Origin: Agelas oroides | Taxonomy: Eukaryota; Porifera; Demospongiae; Agelasida; Agelasidae | Assembly: GCA_949130485.1 (NCBI GenBank) | Contig: OX422205.1 | Span: 3,082,415-3,146,414 of the forward strand | Direction of reading: 5' to 3' | Length of the DNA: 64,000 nt | Shown here: positions 14,201-25,301 of the stretch, one piece after another | Layout: each line of letters opens with the position of its first letter | Numbering within the stretch: the stretch's first letter is position 1 | Translations under genes and position numbers: made by a program | The notes under the pieces: generated by a model | The model's input: the letters and a program-made list of their open reading frames with translations, nothing else | The model's database searches: none | What the model was told of the DNA's origin: nothing

Positions 14201-15545
14201 TTACCCAGCACATACACAGTGATGAAAACTGCTTTCTCGATCCTTCCTGATATTTAAACAGACCTGCATGAACTTTACAGCAGCTCCACAGTCGTGAAAA
14301 TTCCTGTCTCCATCTTTCCTGGCCCAAAAACAGCCTTGTACGAGCTTCACAAGACCTCCACAGTGGTGAAAACTCCTTTCTCCATCCTTCCTGGCACCTA
14401 AACAGGCCTGTACGTGCATCACATCACCTCCACACTAGAGAAAATATGCTTCCCTCATCTCCCCTCGCATTTAAACGGGCTTGCATGAGCTTCACAAGAC
14501 CTACACAGTGGTGAAATCTGCTTTCTCCGTCTTTCCTGCCACTTAAACAGGCCTGCACGAGCTTCCCAGGACCTCCACACTAGAGAAAATTGCTTTCCTC
14601 ATCTCCCCTGGCATTTAAACAAGTTAGTACCACCTTCACATGCCCTCCAGAGTGGTTAAAATGGCTTTGTCCGACCTTCCAGCCACTTAAACATACCTGC
14701 ATGAGTTACTCAGCACCCCAACAGTGATGAAAACTGCTTTCTCACTCTTTCCTGGCAATGAAATGGGCTTGCACGAGCTTCACAACACCTCCATAGTGTT
14801 GAAAACTGCTTTCTCCGTCCTTGCAGGGGTCGTTTTGAAGCTCCTGCAGGCCTGTTGATGTGTGGGAAGGTGCGAGAAAGCCATTTTAACCACCGTGGAG
14901 GTCATGTGAAGCTGGTGCAAGCCTGTTTAAATGCCAGGGGAGATGAGGAAAGCATATTTTCTCTAATGTTGAGTTCCTGTGAAGCACGTGCAGGTCTGTT
15001 AAAGTGCCAGCAAAGGTGGAGATAACAGTTATCACCACTCTTGAGGTGTTGTGAGGCTCGTGCAAGCCTGGCTTTGTACCAAGAAAGATTGAGAAAGCAA
15101 TTTTCATTGCAGTGAGGGTGCTGAGTGATTTGTGCAGGTATGTTTAAGTTGCTGGAAGGTTGGACAAAGCCATTTTAATCACTGTGGTTACTTAAAAGGT
15201 CCTGCACGTGCTTCACAGCGCCTACACAGTGATCAAAACTAATTTTTCGATATTTCCTGGCACTAAAATAAGCTTCCACGAGCTTCAGCAGACCTCCACA
15301 GCAGTGAAAAGTGCTTTCACCGTCTTTTTTAGCACTTAAACAAGCCTGCACGTGCTTCATAGCACCTCCACGGTGATGAAAATTGCTTTTTCGATCTTTC
15401 CTGGTACCAAACCAGGCTTTCACGAGCTTCACAAGACCTCCACAGTGGTGAAAACTCCTTTCTCCATCCTTCCTGGCACTTAAACAGGCCTGTACGAGCT
15501 TCACAGGACCTCCACACTAGAGAAAATATCCTTTCCTCATCTCCC
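14201..15545. repeat. 1,803-bp tandem repeat, copy 2 (partial)
   Basis: It matches 12398-13742 and then diverges where copy 1 reads TCCCCTGGC and this copy reads TCCCCTCGC. The in-place inversion at 15708 follows shortly after. Confidence 0.77.
14827..15186 (-). repeat. Inverted five-monomer cassette, copy 3
   Basis: It lies 1,803 bp downstream of copy 2 and moved with the 1,803-bp tandem duplication. A small substitution at the right junction (ACTGTGGTTACTTAAA) distinguishes it. Confidence 0.86.
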
Positions 15546-15707
15546 CTCGCATTTAAACAGGCTTGCACGAGCTTCACAAGACCTACACAGTGGTGAAAAC
15601 TGCTTTCTCCGTCTTTCCTGCCACTTAAACAGGCCTGCACGAGCTTCACAGGACCTCCACACTAGAGAAAATTGCTTTCCTCATCTCCCCTGGCATTTAA
15701 ACAGGTT

Positions 15708-15900
15708 GGCCTGTTTATGCACCTGCAAGGACGGAAAACTGTGAAGCTCGTGCAAGCCCGTTGCATTGCCAGGAAAGAGCGAGAAAGCAGTTTTCATCAC
15801 TGTGGGGGTGCTGAGTAACTCGTCCAGGTATGTTTAAGTGGCTGGAAGGTCGGACAAAGCCATTTTAACCACTGTGGAGGGCATGTGAAGGTGGTGCAAC
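15708..15900 (-). repeat. In-place inverted array segment
   Basis: Reverse-complemented, this segment matches the forward sequence at about 18208-18402 monomer by monomer, including the unusual internal junction CACAGTTTTCCGTCCTTGCAG and the word GTGCATAAACAGGCC. The sequence left of it (ending TTTAAACAGG) and right of it (starting CACGTACCTACACAGTACTG, after a 178-bp insert) also matches the two flanks of that forward copy. The segment was therefore turned round in place and not inserted. Confidence 0.8.
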
Positions 15901-16078
15901 GGAAGTGTACACCTGATTTACAACAGTTATAATCCTGTTTTAGAAGTGCCATCGGGTGTACAATGGTGGAGTGACTGATGACAACACCATCGACAAACTT
16001 GGTAAGTGAACAAACTGGCATCAAACCACTAGTTCCTTAATCACTTATGTCAGCCCACCCTTTTTTCCCTTCAGAGAA
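15901..16078 (+). pseudogene. Foreign 178-bp filler with intron-like splice sites
   Basis: This is non-satellite sequence wedged into the right breakpoint of the inversion at 15708-15900. It contains a near-perfect donor (CTTGGTAAGTG, GT at 16002) and an acceptor with a pyrimidine tract (CCCTTTTTTCCCTTCAG, AG ending at 16074). Together they bound a 73-bp putative intron of a size common in compact animal genes. The left 100 bp may be exon: one frame reads YNSYNPVLEVPSGV and a neighbouring frame reads VYNGGVTDDNTIDKL up to the donor, but no single frame stays open. I do not recognise the gene. Alternatives are UTR or intergenic DNA with chance splice sites. Confidence 0.45.
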
Positions 16079-16082
16079 CACG

Positions 16083-18407
16083 TACCTACACAGTACTGCT
16101 TTCTCGATCTTTCCTTGCACTAAAATAAGCTTGTACGAGCTTCAGCACACCTCCACAGTAGTGAAAATAGCTTTCACCGTCTTTTTTGGCACTTAAAGAG
16201 GCCTGCACGTGCTTCACAGCACCTCCACGGTGGTGAAAACTGCTTTGTCACTCTTCCCTGGCACTAAAATGGGCTTGCACGAGCTTCAAAACACTTCCAT
16301 AGTGTTGAAAACTGCTTTCTCCGTCCTTGCAGGGGTCCTTTGAAGCTCCTGCAGGCCTGTTGATGTGTGGGAAGGTGCGAAAAAGCCATTTTAACCACCG
16401 TGGAGATCATGTGAAGCAGGTGCAAGCCTGTTTAAATGCCAGGGGAGATGAGGAAAGCATATTTTCTCCAATGTTGAGTTCCTGTGAAGCATGTGCAGGC
16501 CTGTTAAAGTGCCAGCAAAGACGGAGATAACAGTTTTCACCACTGTGGAGGTGTTGTGAGGCTCTTGCAAGCCTGGCTTGGTACCAACAAAGATTGAGAA
16601 AGCAATTTTCATTGCAGTGGGGTGCTGAGTGATCCATGCAGGTATGTTTAAGTTGCTGGAAGGTCGGACAAAGACATTTCAATCACTGTGGGTACTTAAA
16701 CGGTCCAGCACGTGCTTCACAGCACCTACACAGTGATCAAAACTGCTTTCTCGATCTTTCCTGGCACTAAAATAAGCTTGCACGAGCTTCAGCAGACCTC
16801 CACAGTAGTGAAAAGTGCTTTCACCGTCTTTTTTGGCACTTAAACAAGCCTGCACGTGCTTCACAGCACCTCCACGATGATGAAAATTGCTTTTTCGATC
16901 TTTCCTGGTACCAAACCAGGCTTTCACAAGCTTCACAAGACCTCCACAGTGGTGAAAACTCCTTTCTCCATCCTTCCTGGCACCTAAACAGGCCTGTACG
17001 TGCATCGCATCACCTCCACACTAGAGAAAATATGCTTTCCTCATCTCCCCTCGCATTTAAACAGGCTTGCACGAGCTTCACAAGACCTACACAGTGGTGA
17101 AAACTGCTTTCTCCGTCTTTCCTGCCACTTAAACAGGCCTGCACGAGCTTCACAGGACCTCCACACTAGAGAAAATATCCTTTCCTCATCTTCCCTGGCA
17201 TTTAAACAGCTTTGCACCACCTTCACATGCCCTCAACAGTGGTTAAAATGGCTTTGTCCGACCTTCCAGCCACTTAAACATACCTGCACGAGTTACTCAG
17301 CACCCCCACAGTGATGAAAACTGCTTTCTCGCCGTTTCCTCGCAATGAAATGGGATTGCACGAGCTTCATAGCTCTTCCATAGTGGTGAAAACTACTTTC
17401 TCCGTCCTTACAGGTACATAAACAGGCCTGCACGTATCTACACAGTGACCAAAACTGCTTTCTCGATCTTTCCTGGCACTAAAATAAGCTTGCACGAGCT
17501 GCAGCAGACCTCCACAGTAGTGAAAATAGCTTTCACCATCTTTTTTGGCACTTAAACAAGCTTGCACGTGCTTCACAGCACCTCCACGGTGATGGAAATT
17601 GCTTTCTCGATCTTTCCTGGTACCAAACCAGGATTGCATGAGCTTCACAGGGCTTCCACAGTGGATAAAATGTCTCTGTCGAACCGTCCCAGCACTTAAA
17701 CAGGCCTACACGTATTACTCAGCACCTACACAGTGATGAAAACTGCTTTCTCGATCTTTCCTGATTTTTAAACAGGCATGCATGAGCTTCACAGCACCTC
17801 CACAGTCGTGAAAATTCCTTTCTCGATCTTCCCTGGCATTTAAACAGGCTTGCACGAGCTTCACAGGACTTCCACAGTGGTTAAAATGGCTTTGTCGAAC
17901 CGTCCCGGCACTTAAACAGGGCAGCATGTATTACCCAGCACATACACAATGATGAAAACTGCTTTCTCGATCCTTCCTGATATTTAAACAGGCCTGCACG
18001 AACTTTACAGCAGCTCCACAGTCGTGAAAATTCCTGCCTCCATCTTTCCTGGCTCAAAAACAGGCTTGCATGAGCTTCACAAGACCTACACAGTGGTGAA
18101 AACTGCTTTGTCCGTCTTTCCTGCCACTTAAACAGGCCTGCACGAGCTTCACAGGATTCCCACACTAGAGAAAATTGCTTTCCTCATCTCCCTTGGCATT
18201 TAAACAGGTTTGTACCACCTTCACATGCCCTCCACAGTGGTTAAAATGGCTTTGTCCGACCTTCCAGCCACTTAAACATACCTGCACGAGTTACTCAGCA
18301 CCCCCACACTGATGAAAACTGCTTTCTCGCTCTTTCCAGGCAATGAAATGGGCTTGCACGAGCTTCACAGTTTTCCGTCCTTGCAGGTGCATAAACAGGC
18401 CTACACA
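16083..18407. repeat. 2,325-bp tandem repeat, copy 1
   Basis: It matches the following block at a constant offset of 2,325 bp (16084 to 18409, 16391 to 18716, 16679 to 19005). Its left edge coincides with the right end of the foreign filler at 16078. It contains one inverted cassette. Confidence 0.83.
16333..16690 (-). repeat. Inverted five-monomer cassette, copy 4
   Basis: The left junction is CCTTGCAGGGGTCCTTTGAAG and the right junction is AATCACTGTGGGTACTTAAA. It has the AGACGGAGATAACAGTTTTC variant in its middle monomer, shared with the later cassettes, in place of AGGTGGAGATAACAG in copies 1-3. Confidence 0.87.
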
Positions 18408-20159
18408 TACCTACACAGTACTGCTTTCTCGATCTTTCCTGGTACTAAAATAAGCTTGCACGAGCTTCAGCAGACCTCCACAGTAGTGAAAATAGCTTTC
18501 ACCGTCTTTTTTGGCACTTAAACAGGCTTGCACGTGCTTCACAGCACCTCCATGGTGATGAAAACTGCTTTCTCACTCTTCCCTGGCACTAAAATGGGCT
18601 TGCACGAGCTTCACAACACCTCCATAGTGTTGTAAACTGCTTTCTCCGTCCTTGCAGGGGTCCTTTGAAGCTCCTGCAGGCCTGTTGATGTGTGGGAAGG
18701 TGCGAGAAAGCCATTTTAACCACCGTGGAGGTCATGTGAAGCTGGTGCAAGCCTGTTTAAATGCCAGGGGAGATGAGGAAAGCATATTTTCTCCAATGTT
18801 GAGTTCCTGTGAAGCACGTGCAGGCCTGTTAAAGTGCCAGCAAAGACGGAGATAACAGTTTTCACCACTGTGGAGGTGTTGTGAGGCTCTTGCAAGCCTG
18901 CCTTGGTACCAACAAAGATTGAGAAAGCAATTTTCATTGCAGTGGGGGTGCTGAGTGATCCGTGCAGGTATGTTTAAGTTGCTGGATGGTCGGACAAAGA
19001 CATTTTAATCACTGTGGGTACTTAAACGGTCCAGCACGTGCTTCACAGCACCTACACAGTGATCAAAACTGCTTTCTCGATCTTTCCTGGCACTAAAATA
19101 AGCTTGCACGAGCTTCAGCAGACCTCCACAGCAGTGAAAAGTGCTTTCACCGTCTTTTTTGGCACTTAAACAAGCCTGCACGTGCTTCACAGCACCTCCA
19201 CGATGATGAAAATTGCTTTTTCGATCTTTCCTGGTACCAAACCAGGCTTTCACGAGCTTCACAAGACCTCCACAGTGGTGAAAACTCCTTTCTCTATCCT
19301 TCCTGGCACCTAAACAGGCCTGTACGTGCATCGCATCACTTCCACACTAGAGAAAATATGCTTTCCTCATCTCCCCTCGCATTTAAACAGGCTTGCACGA
19401 GCTTCAGAAGACCTCCACACTAGAGAAAATATCCTTTCCTCATCTTCCCTGGCATTTAAACAGGTTTGCACCACCTTCACATGCCCTCAACAGTGGTTAA
19501 AATGGCTTTGTCCGACCTTCCAGTCACTTAAACATACCTGCACGAGTTACTCAGCACCCCCACAGTGATGAAAACTGCTTTCTCGCCATTTCCTCGCAAT
19601 GAAATGGGATTGCACGAGCTTCACAGCTCTTCCATAGTGGTGAAAACTACTTTCTACGTCCTTGCAGGTACATAAACAGGCCTGCACGTATCTACACAGT
19701 GACCAAAACTGCTTTCTTGATCTTTCCTGGCACTAAAATAAGCTTGCACGAGCTTCAGCAGACCTCCACAGTAGTGAAAATAGCTTTCACCGTCTTTTTT
19801 GGCACTTAAACAAGCTTGCACGTGCTTCACAGCACCTCCACGGTGATGGAAATTGCTTTCTCGATCTTTCCTGGTACCAAACCAGGATTGCACGAGCTTA
19901 ACAGGACTTCCACAGTGGATAAAATGTCTCTGTCGAACCGTCCCAGCACTTAAACAGGCCTACACGTATTACTCAGCACCTACACAGTGATGAAAACTGC
20001 TTTCTCGATCTTTCCTGATTTTTAAACAGGCATGCACGAGCTTCACAGCACCTCCACAGTCGTGAAAATTCCTTTCTCGATCTTCCCTGGCATTTAAACA
20101 GGCTTGCACGAGCTTCACAGGACTTCCACAGTGGTAAAAATGGCTTTGTCGAACCGTCC
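18408..20159. repeat. 2,325-bp tandem repeat, copy 2 (interrupted)
   Basis: This copy lacks exactly one monomer (72 bp) near 19405 relative to copy 1. The GGGGCCCC-rich element at 20161 interrupts the array near its right end. Confidence 0.8.
18658..19017 (-). repeat. Inverted five-monomer cassette, copy 5
   Basis: It is the 2,325-bp duplicate of cassette copy 4, almost identical, with the same junctions. Confidence 0.87.
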
Positions 20160-20160
20160 G

Positions 20161-21119
20161 GGTGTCATAAAATTTTGGGGCCCCCGTTAGAATGGGGCCC
20201 CATGGGGCCCCATATTATTAACATTATGGGGCCCCCATCGGGATTTTGGGGCCCCCTTTGAGCTTGCGCTTTTAGCGAGGCGGGAAGTAGCGTTTGGTAC
20301 AGGTATCCCATGCAATCATGTCAGAATCTGCCAAGCTTAGTATAGAAGGAAGAAGGGTATAGCAGTGTTTATACTCAGCAACTCACTATGGAAAGTGTTA
20401 CTACGGACAAGCCAGATGCGTCACGCGCTTCCGACGACGATCATCTAGGATCATCATCGACTGCAAACGGTTTCAGTGTTATCCACAGCTACCTTAGCAA
20501 GCGGAGCTATATCCGAGGTGTCTGTGTGTGACAGCCTTTCAGTTGGTTCACTTTCAGATAGCTTATCATAGCAGCTGGTGAAGTTATATCACCCAGCCAT
20601 ACGAAATGGGATGCTACATGATGGTGACCTTTACTTCCAGTACAGCAACAGGAATGAACTCGAAACTGCGGACTCTTCGGGATTGCAACTGCATATAATG
20701 TGACTGGGTGAGAACCCCTGCAACATTGACTACAACCAAAGCGCAGTGTGAAGGCTGTAGCACTTGGTTCCATTTTAGTGTGTAGGTTTATGTAGTAGCT
20801 CTGACACTGCTAACTGGAAGCGTTCCACTTGTTCTATGTACTGATGTCATAAGATTCTGTTTCTTGTTAGATGTAGCCATTTAATAGGTCAACACACTCT
20901 ACATAACTTCTACTTACAGTTAACTTCCATTAGAGTCACCGACCATAACATGATGTATGGGGGCCCCAATCTCACAAGTGGGGCCTCAAAATGTTAAAAT
21001 ATTAGGGCCCCATGGGGCCCCAAAATGTTAAAATTTTGGGACCCCAGGGCAATAGAATTTAAAAATTTTGGGGCCCTGGTGGCCCCAAAATGGGGGGGGC
21101 CCTATTTTCACATGACACC
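20161..21119. mobile_element. DNA element with GGTGTCAT ends and GGGGCCCC-rich subterminal repeats
   Basis: This 959-bp insert splits a satellite monomer: the left flank GAACCGTCC and the right flank GGCACTTAAAC rejoin to the usual sequence. It begins GGTGTCAT and ends ATGACACC, which are inverted repeats of each other. Both subterminal regions carry many GGGGCCCC blocks, including the perfect 18-bp palindrome GGGGCCCCATGGGGCCCC at 20194-20211 and a partner at 21004-21021. The target duplication is unclear; CGG, 3 bp, is the best reading and would make the terminus GTGTCAT. Inside are remnants of a protein gene with a PHD finger. I cannot assign a superfamily. A degraded, non-autonomous cut-and-paste transposon fits best. 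Confidence 0.72.
20388..20844 (+). pseudogene. Decayed PHD-finger protein gene inside the GGGGCCCC element
   Basis: An ATG frame of 47 codons (20388-20531) starts MESVTTDKPDASRASDDD and has an acidic, serine-rich N-terminus. Further on, 20744-20782 reads QCEGCSTWFHFSV, which is the central C-x2-C-x4-H part of a PHD finger. The frame then stops at TAG (20783-20785). The neighbouring frame from 20779 continues the family pattern, CVGL followed by a W-K-x-x-x-C segment near 20815-20832, where one expected zinc-binding cysteine is replaced by arginine; it stops at 20842-20844. The pattern is a PHD finger broken by a one-base deletion near 20778 plus substitutions. Its host protein and the role of the N-terminal piece are not identifiable. 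It differs from the PHD finger of the retrotransposons nearby. Confidence 0.5.
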
Positions 21120-21815
21120 GGCACTTAAACAGGGCTGCACGTATTACCCAGCACATACACAGTGATGAAAACTGCTTTCTCGATCCTTCCTGATATTTAA
21201 ACAGGCCTGCACGAACTTTACAGCAGCTCCACAGTCGTGAAAATTCCTGTCTCCATCTCTCCTGGCTCAAAAACAGGCTTGCATGAGCTTCACAAGACCT
21301 ACACAGTGGTGAAAACTGCTTTCTCCGTCTTTCCTGCCACTTAAACAGGCCTGCACGAGCTTCACAGGACCTCCACACTAGAGAAATTTGCTTTCCTCAT
21401 CTCCCCTGGCATTTAAACAGGTTTGTACCACCTTCACATGCCCTCCACAGTGGTTAAAATGGCTTTGTCCGACCTTCCAGCCACTTAAACATATCTGCAC
21501 GAGTTACTCAGCACCCCCACAGTGATGAAAACTGCTTTCTCGCTCTTCCTGGCATTGAAATGGGCTTGCACGAGCTTCACAGCTGCTCCATAGTGATGAA
21601 AACTTCTTTTTCCATCCTTACAGGTGCATAAACAGGCCTGCACGTACCTACAGTGATCAAAACTGCTTTCTCGATCTTACACCTCCATAGTGTTGAAAAC
21701 TGCTTTCTCCGTCCTTGCAGGGGTCCTTTGAAGCTCCTGCAGGCCTGTTGATGTGTGGGAAGGTGCGAGAAAGCCATTTTCACCACTGTGGAGGTGGTAC
21801 AAGCCTGTTTAAATG
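21120..21815. repeat. 72-bp satellite array, block 2
   Basis: Forward monomers run to about 21720, continuing the HOR order interrupted by the element at 20161. The array then enters an inverted cassette, which is itself cut by the transposon at 21816. A reduced monomer (TCGATCTTACACCTCCATAG near 21675) carries an internal deletion also found near 32565 and 33590, so these regions share ancestry. Confidence 0.92.
21721..21815 (-). repeat. Inverted five-monomer cassette, copy 6, first part
   Basis: This is the start of a cassette split by the 3.87 kb transposon. It has the deletion variant GTGGAGGTGGTACAAGCC, lacking about 12 bp, which is shared with cassette copies 8 and 9. The remainder resumes at 25687. 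Confidence 0.85.
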
Positions 21816-22072
21816 TAGTGATTCCGGAAGTTCAGTATTCATACGTAATTTCCGCTGGCAAAATTTAAACTGCGGAAATGGTATCGCGTGCATGTTTACA
21901 TTTTCACCTCGGCGCTTCTCACGGTAGCTACATACCCCGACAAAATATATATTTCTCGAATCCTCTTTGATCGGAGAATCGATTGGTTGGTCTTTCGTTC
22001 ACTTTACTGTAACTTTGAAGTGCTTCTTTGTGAAAACCGGAGAAAACTTCCGTGTACCAGCTGATCGGTGAG

Positions 22073-22192
22073 ATGCCCGACTTCGAAAGTGACATAATCG
22101 CATTCCTTGCAACGCAGATTTCAAGTGCAATCTTCAGCCTCAATGAAGAGGAGGTGAAAAGTGTTGTGGACAACATCATTTGTTATTGCTAA
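22073..22192 (+). CDS. Small unassigned ORF (39 aa) inside the 3.87-kb transposon
   Basis: An ATG frame starting MPDFESDIIAFLATQISS and rich in Glu near its end (SLNEEEVKSVV) runs to a TAA at 22190. Its amphipathic helix-like composition looks more protein-like than the surrounding frames, and it might be a first coding exon of a captured or degraded gene. I recognise no family, and a chance frame of 40 codons is quite possible. Confidence 0.2.
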   Translation: MPDFESDIIAFLATQISSAIFSLNEEEVKSVVDNIICYC

Positions 22193-23354
22193 GCAGGAAT
22201 AGCCCTGTGGTGTGCTTTGTAAAAAGCCTGATTGTGCCCCTTTGTGGCTACCTCAATTGCAAAAGGCAACTTGCACAGGGTTCGACTCTTCTGAGTTAGA
22301 GTATTCCCGTCTTCTATATATACATATAGGTTTGAATTGCTGAACAAAACAGTAAATAGCAGAACAACACAATAATCTCTACTATGACTTGCAGAAATGA
22401 CAGACACTAGGCCAGAGGCTGCATGAAATCCCATCATAATCAGATCATCCAATCCCTCTCAAACATGCACACATGCCTAATTCCCAGGCTGTCCTGGTAT
22501 ACACATGTTCAATATTCAGCAGTCAAATTTAGTGGTTGGCAAGCGCTGTATTGCTGCGTTCAGCTTGTGCTTGCGTGTTTAGCCTCATACTCAGGTTTTA
22601 TCGCCACACCATTTGCCGTACCACGAAGGTTAGTAGGTGCTACAGATGGAAAACACTAGGGTGAGAAAGCCTGGTTACGAGGCTAATAACTTTCGAGTGT
22701 CTAACAATTTCCTCAAAAAATTATAAGAAAATTAAGACTTGCCATCATCAAAGGGACATTAGCTCTGACTTCAAAACCATCCAGAGTACCTCACACTAAT
22801 ATGCAAGTACAAAAGAGACCTCGCACACGCACAAAATAAATGTGCACCTGAGGCCTCTTCTCTCCAGCTACAAAACTCTGGGAATGAGGCTCATTTACCG
22901 TATCCTGTCATACAGTTGCAGGTTAGTGTAGGTACTTTGGATTCATTGAACTATGCCATCCAAACAGACCCGGGGGGAGACAGGCAACTATACTTCATTG
23001 TTGCCTACCCTACCCGGGGTACATTGGTGAAAACAGTTTGCAATAACATACCCATACTCTGTTGCTGATCACTGCTGTTGCTTCAGACTGATTTATACAT
23101 TCTCAGGCTTTATTTGGATCTCATATCTTCAGATTTCTGCATGCTTTTCCTGAAGGCCATAGAGCTCTGTACACGATGACACTCTCATGAGATAGACCAC
23201 TCCGTGCGCAACAGTTTGGTGCAAGTTCCATCTTTGTACGCCTAACCGTTCCTGAGATATGTGCAAGTTTGGATTTTCCGTGCACGCACGTGATGATTAC
23301 CGAATGTACCACTTTGTCTATTTAAAAGTAACCCAAAATTTTGTACCGACCACT

Positions 23355-23624
23355 TTGCAATAGGGGCGCACTAAGTTCACAACATCTGGTGCCCATGACG
23401 TAATTTCAATTACATCACCACAGGAGAATGACCTTTGTACCGAAGAGCTACGAGATGGAGCATAACATAACTTGCCAAGTGACTGGACGAGGTCAGTCTA
23501 CCACTAAAAGCTAGTTTCGGTTGTTTATTTTTTAGTTAGAGAAAGGGGACTCTGGAGCTGACTCTGGCATAAAATTTCACCTTGGGATGCTGTTCTAGTC
23601 TTGGATGAAAGTCCATGCTGACAT
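23355..23624 (+). repeat. Left arm of a long internal inverted repeat
   Basis: This arm starts at TTGCAATAGGGGCGCACTAAG and ends at GTCCATGCTGACAT. It is the reverse complement of 25302-25549 with clear but imperfect identity. It includes a 12-bp GGAGCTGACTCT addition and a diverged stretch near 23460. About 1.68 kb separates the arms. Confidence 0.8.
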
Positions 23625-23813
23625 CAGCCTGGTATGCTTTTATGAATGCACCATCTGGAGCTATCTGCAAGTGAGCTATATACTGCTGAGGGAGGCATAC
23701 ATAGCTAACACTATATAGAAGTGATACAAGTGGAACCTCAGGTGATTCTGACAAGTGCATGCAACAGCTTCATTCAAGTTCACATACAAGGCAATGCGTG
23801 ATGTGGCAGACCT

Positions 23814-23880
23814 CCCCCCCCCCCCCCCCCCCACACACACATGCACGCAACACATATGCACACACACACGCACACACGAG
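23814..23880. repeat. Poly-C run followed by a CA-rich microsatellite
   Basis: About 19 consecutive C residues are followed directly by CACACACATGCACGCAACAC and further CA/CG dinucleotide repeats. The G-rich complement could form quadruplex structure, and the tract is prone to length change. Confidence 0.9.
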
Positions 23881-25301
23881 CACCTATGTTGATGAGACTT
23901 TTTTCCTAAGATCATATGATACACAAAACTGTAGCCTCGTTACCAGGCCCCTGTTCAGCTTTCCATCACTTTCAGTACATACTGCAAGAAACAAAATGCA
24001 GTCTGAGAGCAGGACTACACCAACTCTTCATATAATTAAAGGGAGCATAATCAACAGAACTATTCCGATGTTTTATTGCTAAGCCGCACAAATTAAGAAT
24101 TGTGATCTTGAACTGTCAGATGTAGCCTGTAGACTCTCCATACAAAGCAGCTGCAGAAAGAATGAACACCAAACATTATCCTAACGGTGATCCTCATTAC
24201 CAGCCCTTCTCCCACACATTAACTATACAGAATAAAAACAAAGGGAGTGGAAACAAATTCCATGCCTAAGGCCTTCATAATTGGATAGATCCGGATCAAA
24301 GAACTATTTTACATCACATTTGGCATACTAAGCTATAGTTACTGGATGTGTGGGCCTGCATACAGTGAAAACAACCTAAACTTCAGACTTGTAGGTGTTC
24401 TACAAAAACGTGACACTGTCAGAGAAGGTATTTTGTTACAACTGGTTTTGAACATTTATGTATGCCACTTGGGCCACCTAGAGGCGAACATTTATTCTCG
24501 GACTGATACATTCTCGGATCCCAGACTTCAAAGATCTAAGCGCGGTAACAACAGTAACAGATCATCAGAGCAACAAGATATGCAGGCACTGGGATAGTTT
24601 TCGATACCCGAGACTATTGTAGTACTTGGGGATAGAAAATCACGTCCGAAAATACATTGTAAAACAACGAATAACTTCTTTCCGCCTCCTCCGGAAAGGA
24701 AAGACAATAGTTCTTGCCCTTCCATTGGCTTTGCATACGAGCCCATACCATGCTGCAGCAGTTACAAAATTTGGCTAGCGACAATATAATACATGGTTAT
24801 CAGACTTGTCCGCTAGTAGAATCTTTTTTCCAAGAATAGGTGCTTGAATGGATGTAATGTTTTGTTTGCTGAATCCCGGGTAGAAGACTGTTTGGAGTTG
24901 AATTTCAGGTATGTTGATTATTAACCATTAGCGCACCTATCCTACAGTTCTTATGTCTGCTGGATATCTGTACGCGCAACAAGAGCGAAACATTTCTTAA
25001 GTGTCCGAGTATCAATTAACGCCTCTATACCTAAAGATTTCAGATCAACTGTGGCATTGACCTTTGCTACATCAAAAGTGCTGTATCTGAGACATTGCCC
25101 TTGTACTCATAATTATGAAAACTATGTGACATTCAAGGACATCACAAATTACTTCAACAAGCAACAAAGTTGGAGGTGGAGGCATGGATGTGAGGCTTTT
25201 AAATGCTTAGTAACCCTCAAGTGTCCAATGCAGATCCCACTTCTGTTGGTTGAGACAGTTTCCAAGGGTATTTCACTATATCTGGACTTAAGAAATTATA
25301 C

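Larger units (their letters stand above)
8591..14420. repeat. About 7-kb tandem block, right copy
   Basis: This is the second copy of the block that begins near 1498. It lacks about 901 bp relative to the left copy (between roughly 9.1 and 9.4 kb) and 144 bp near 13745. The inverted cassette at 13024-13383 is the copy of the one at 6831-7191, so the cassette was already in place before this duplication. Confidence 0.82.
1..20160. repeat. 72-bp monomer satellite array, block 1
   Basis: The block is continuous head-to-tail satellite. Each monomer is about 72 bp, with a CCACAGTGG-type dyad near its start, a TTTCTCxxTCTTTCCTGG core and a TTAAACAGGCCTGCACGAGCTT-like end (variants differ at several sites). 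Monomer types differ by diagnostic words such as CACTAGAGAAAATATGC, GTGGTTAAAATGGCTTTG, GTGGATAAAATGTCTCTG and GCAGTGAAAACTGCTTTCAC, and these types recur in a fixed order. Translated on the minus strand the monomer reads as a 24-residue cycle (around VQACLSARKDGESSFHHCGG); on the plus strand it reads as another. The frames break at indels and at the TAA of TTAAAC, so I call no genes. Reversed segments and a small foreign insert inside it are listed separately. Confidence 0.95.

Noticed and set aside
1..20160. Dozens of 60-165 codon open frames in the satellite taken as protein genes
   Set aside because: They repeat a 24-residue cycle on both strands, start and stop at monomer variants, and are cut by indels. 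Nothing in them resembles a known domain.
20507..20773. 88-codon minus-strand frame in the GGGGCCCC element
   Set aside because: It overlaps the better-supported plus-strand PHD remnant and has no recognisable motif.
23676..24082. Frames across the poly-C/CA tract (poly-Gly and poly-Pro/His stretches)
   Set aside because: They are translations of a microsatellite and are open only because the repeat lacks stops.
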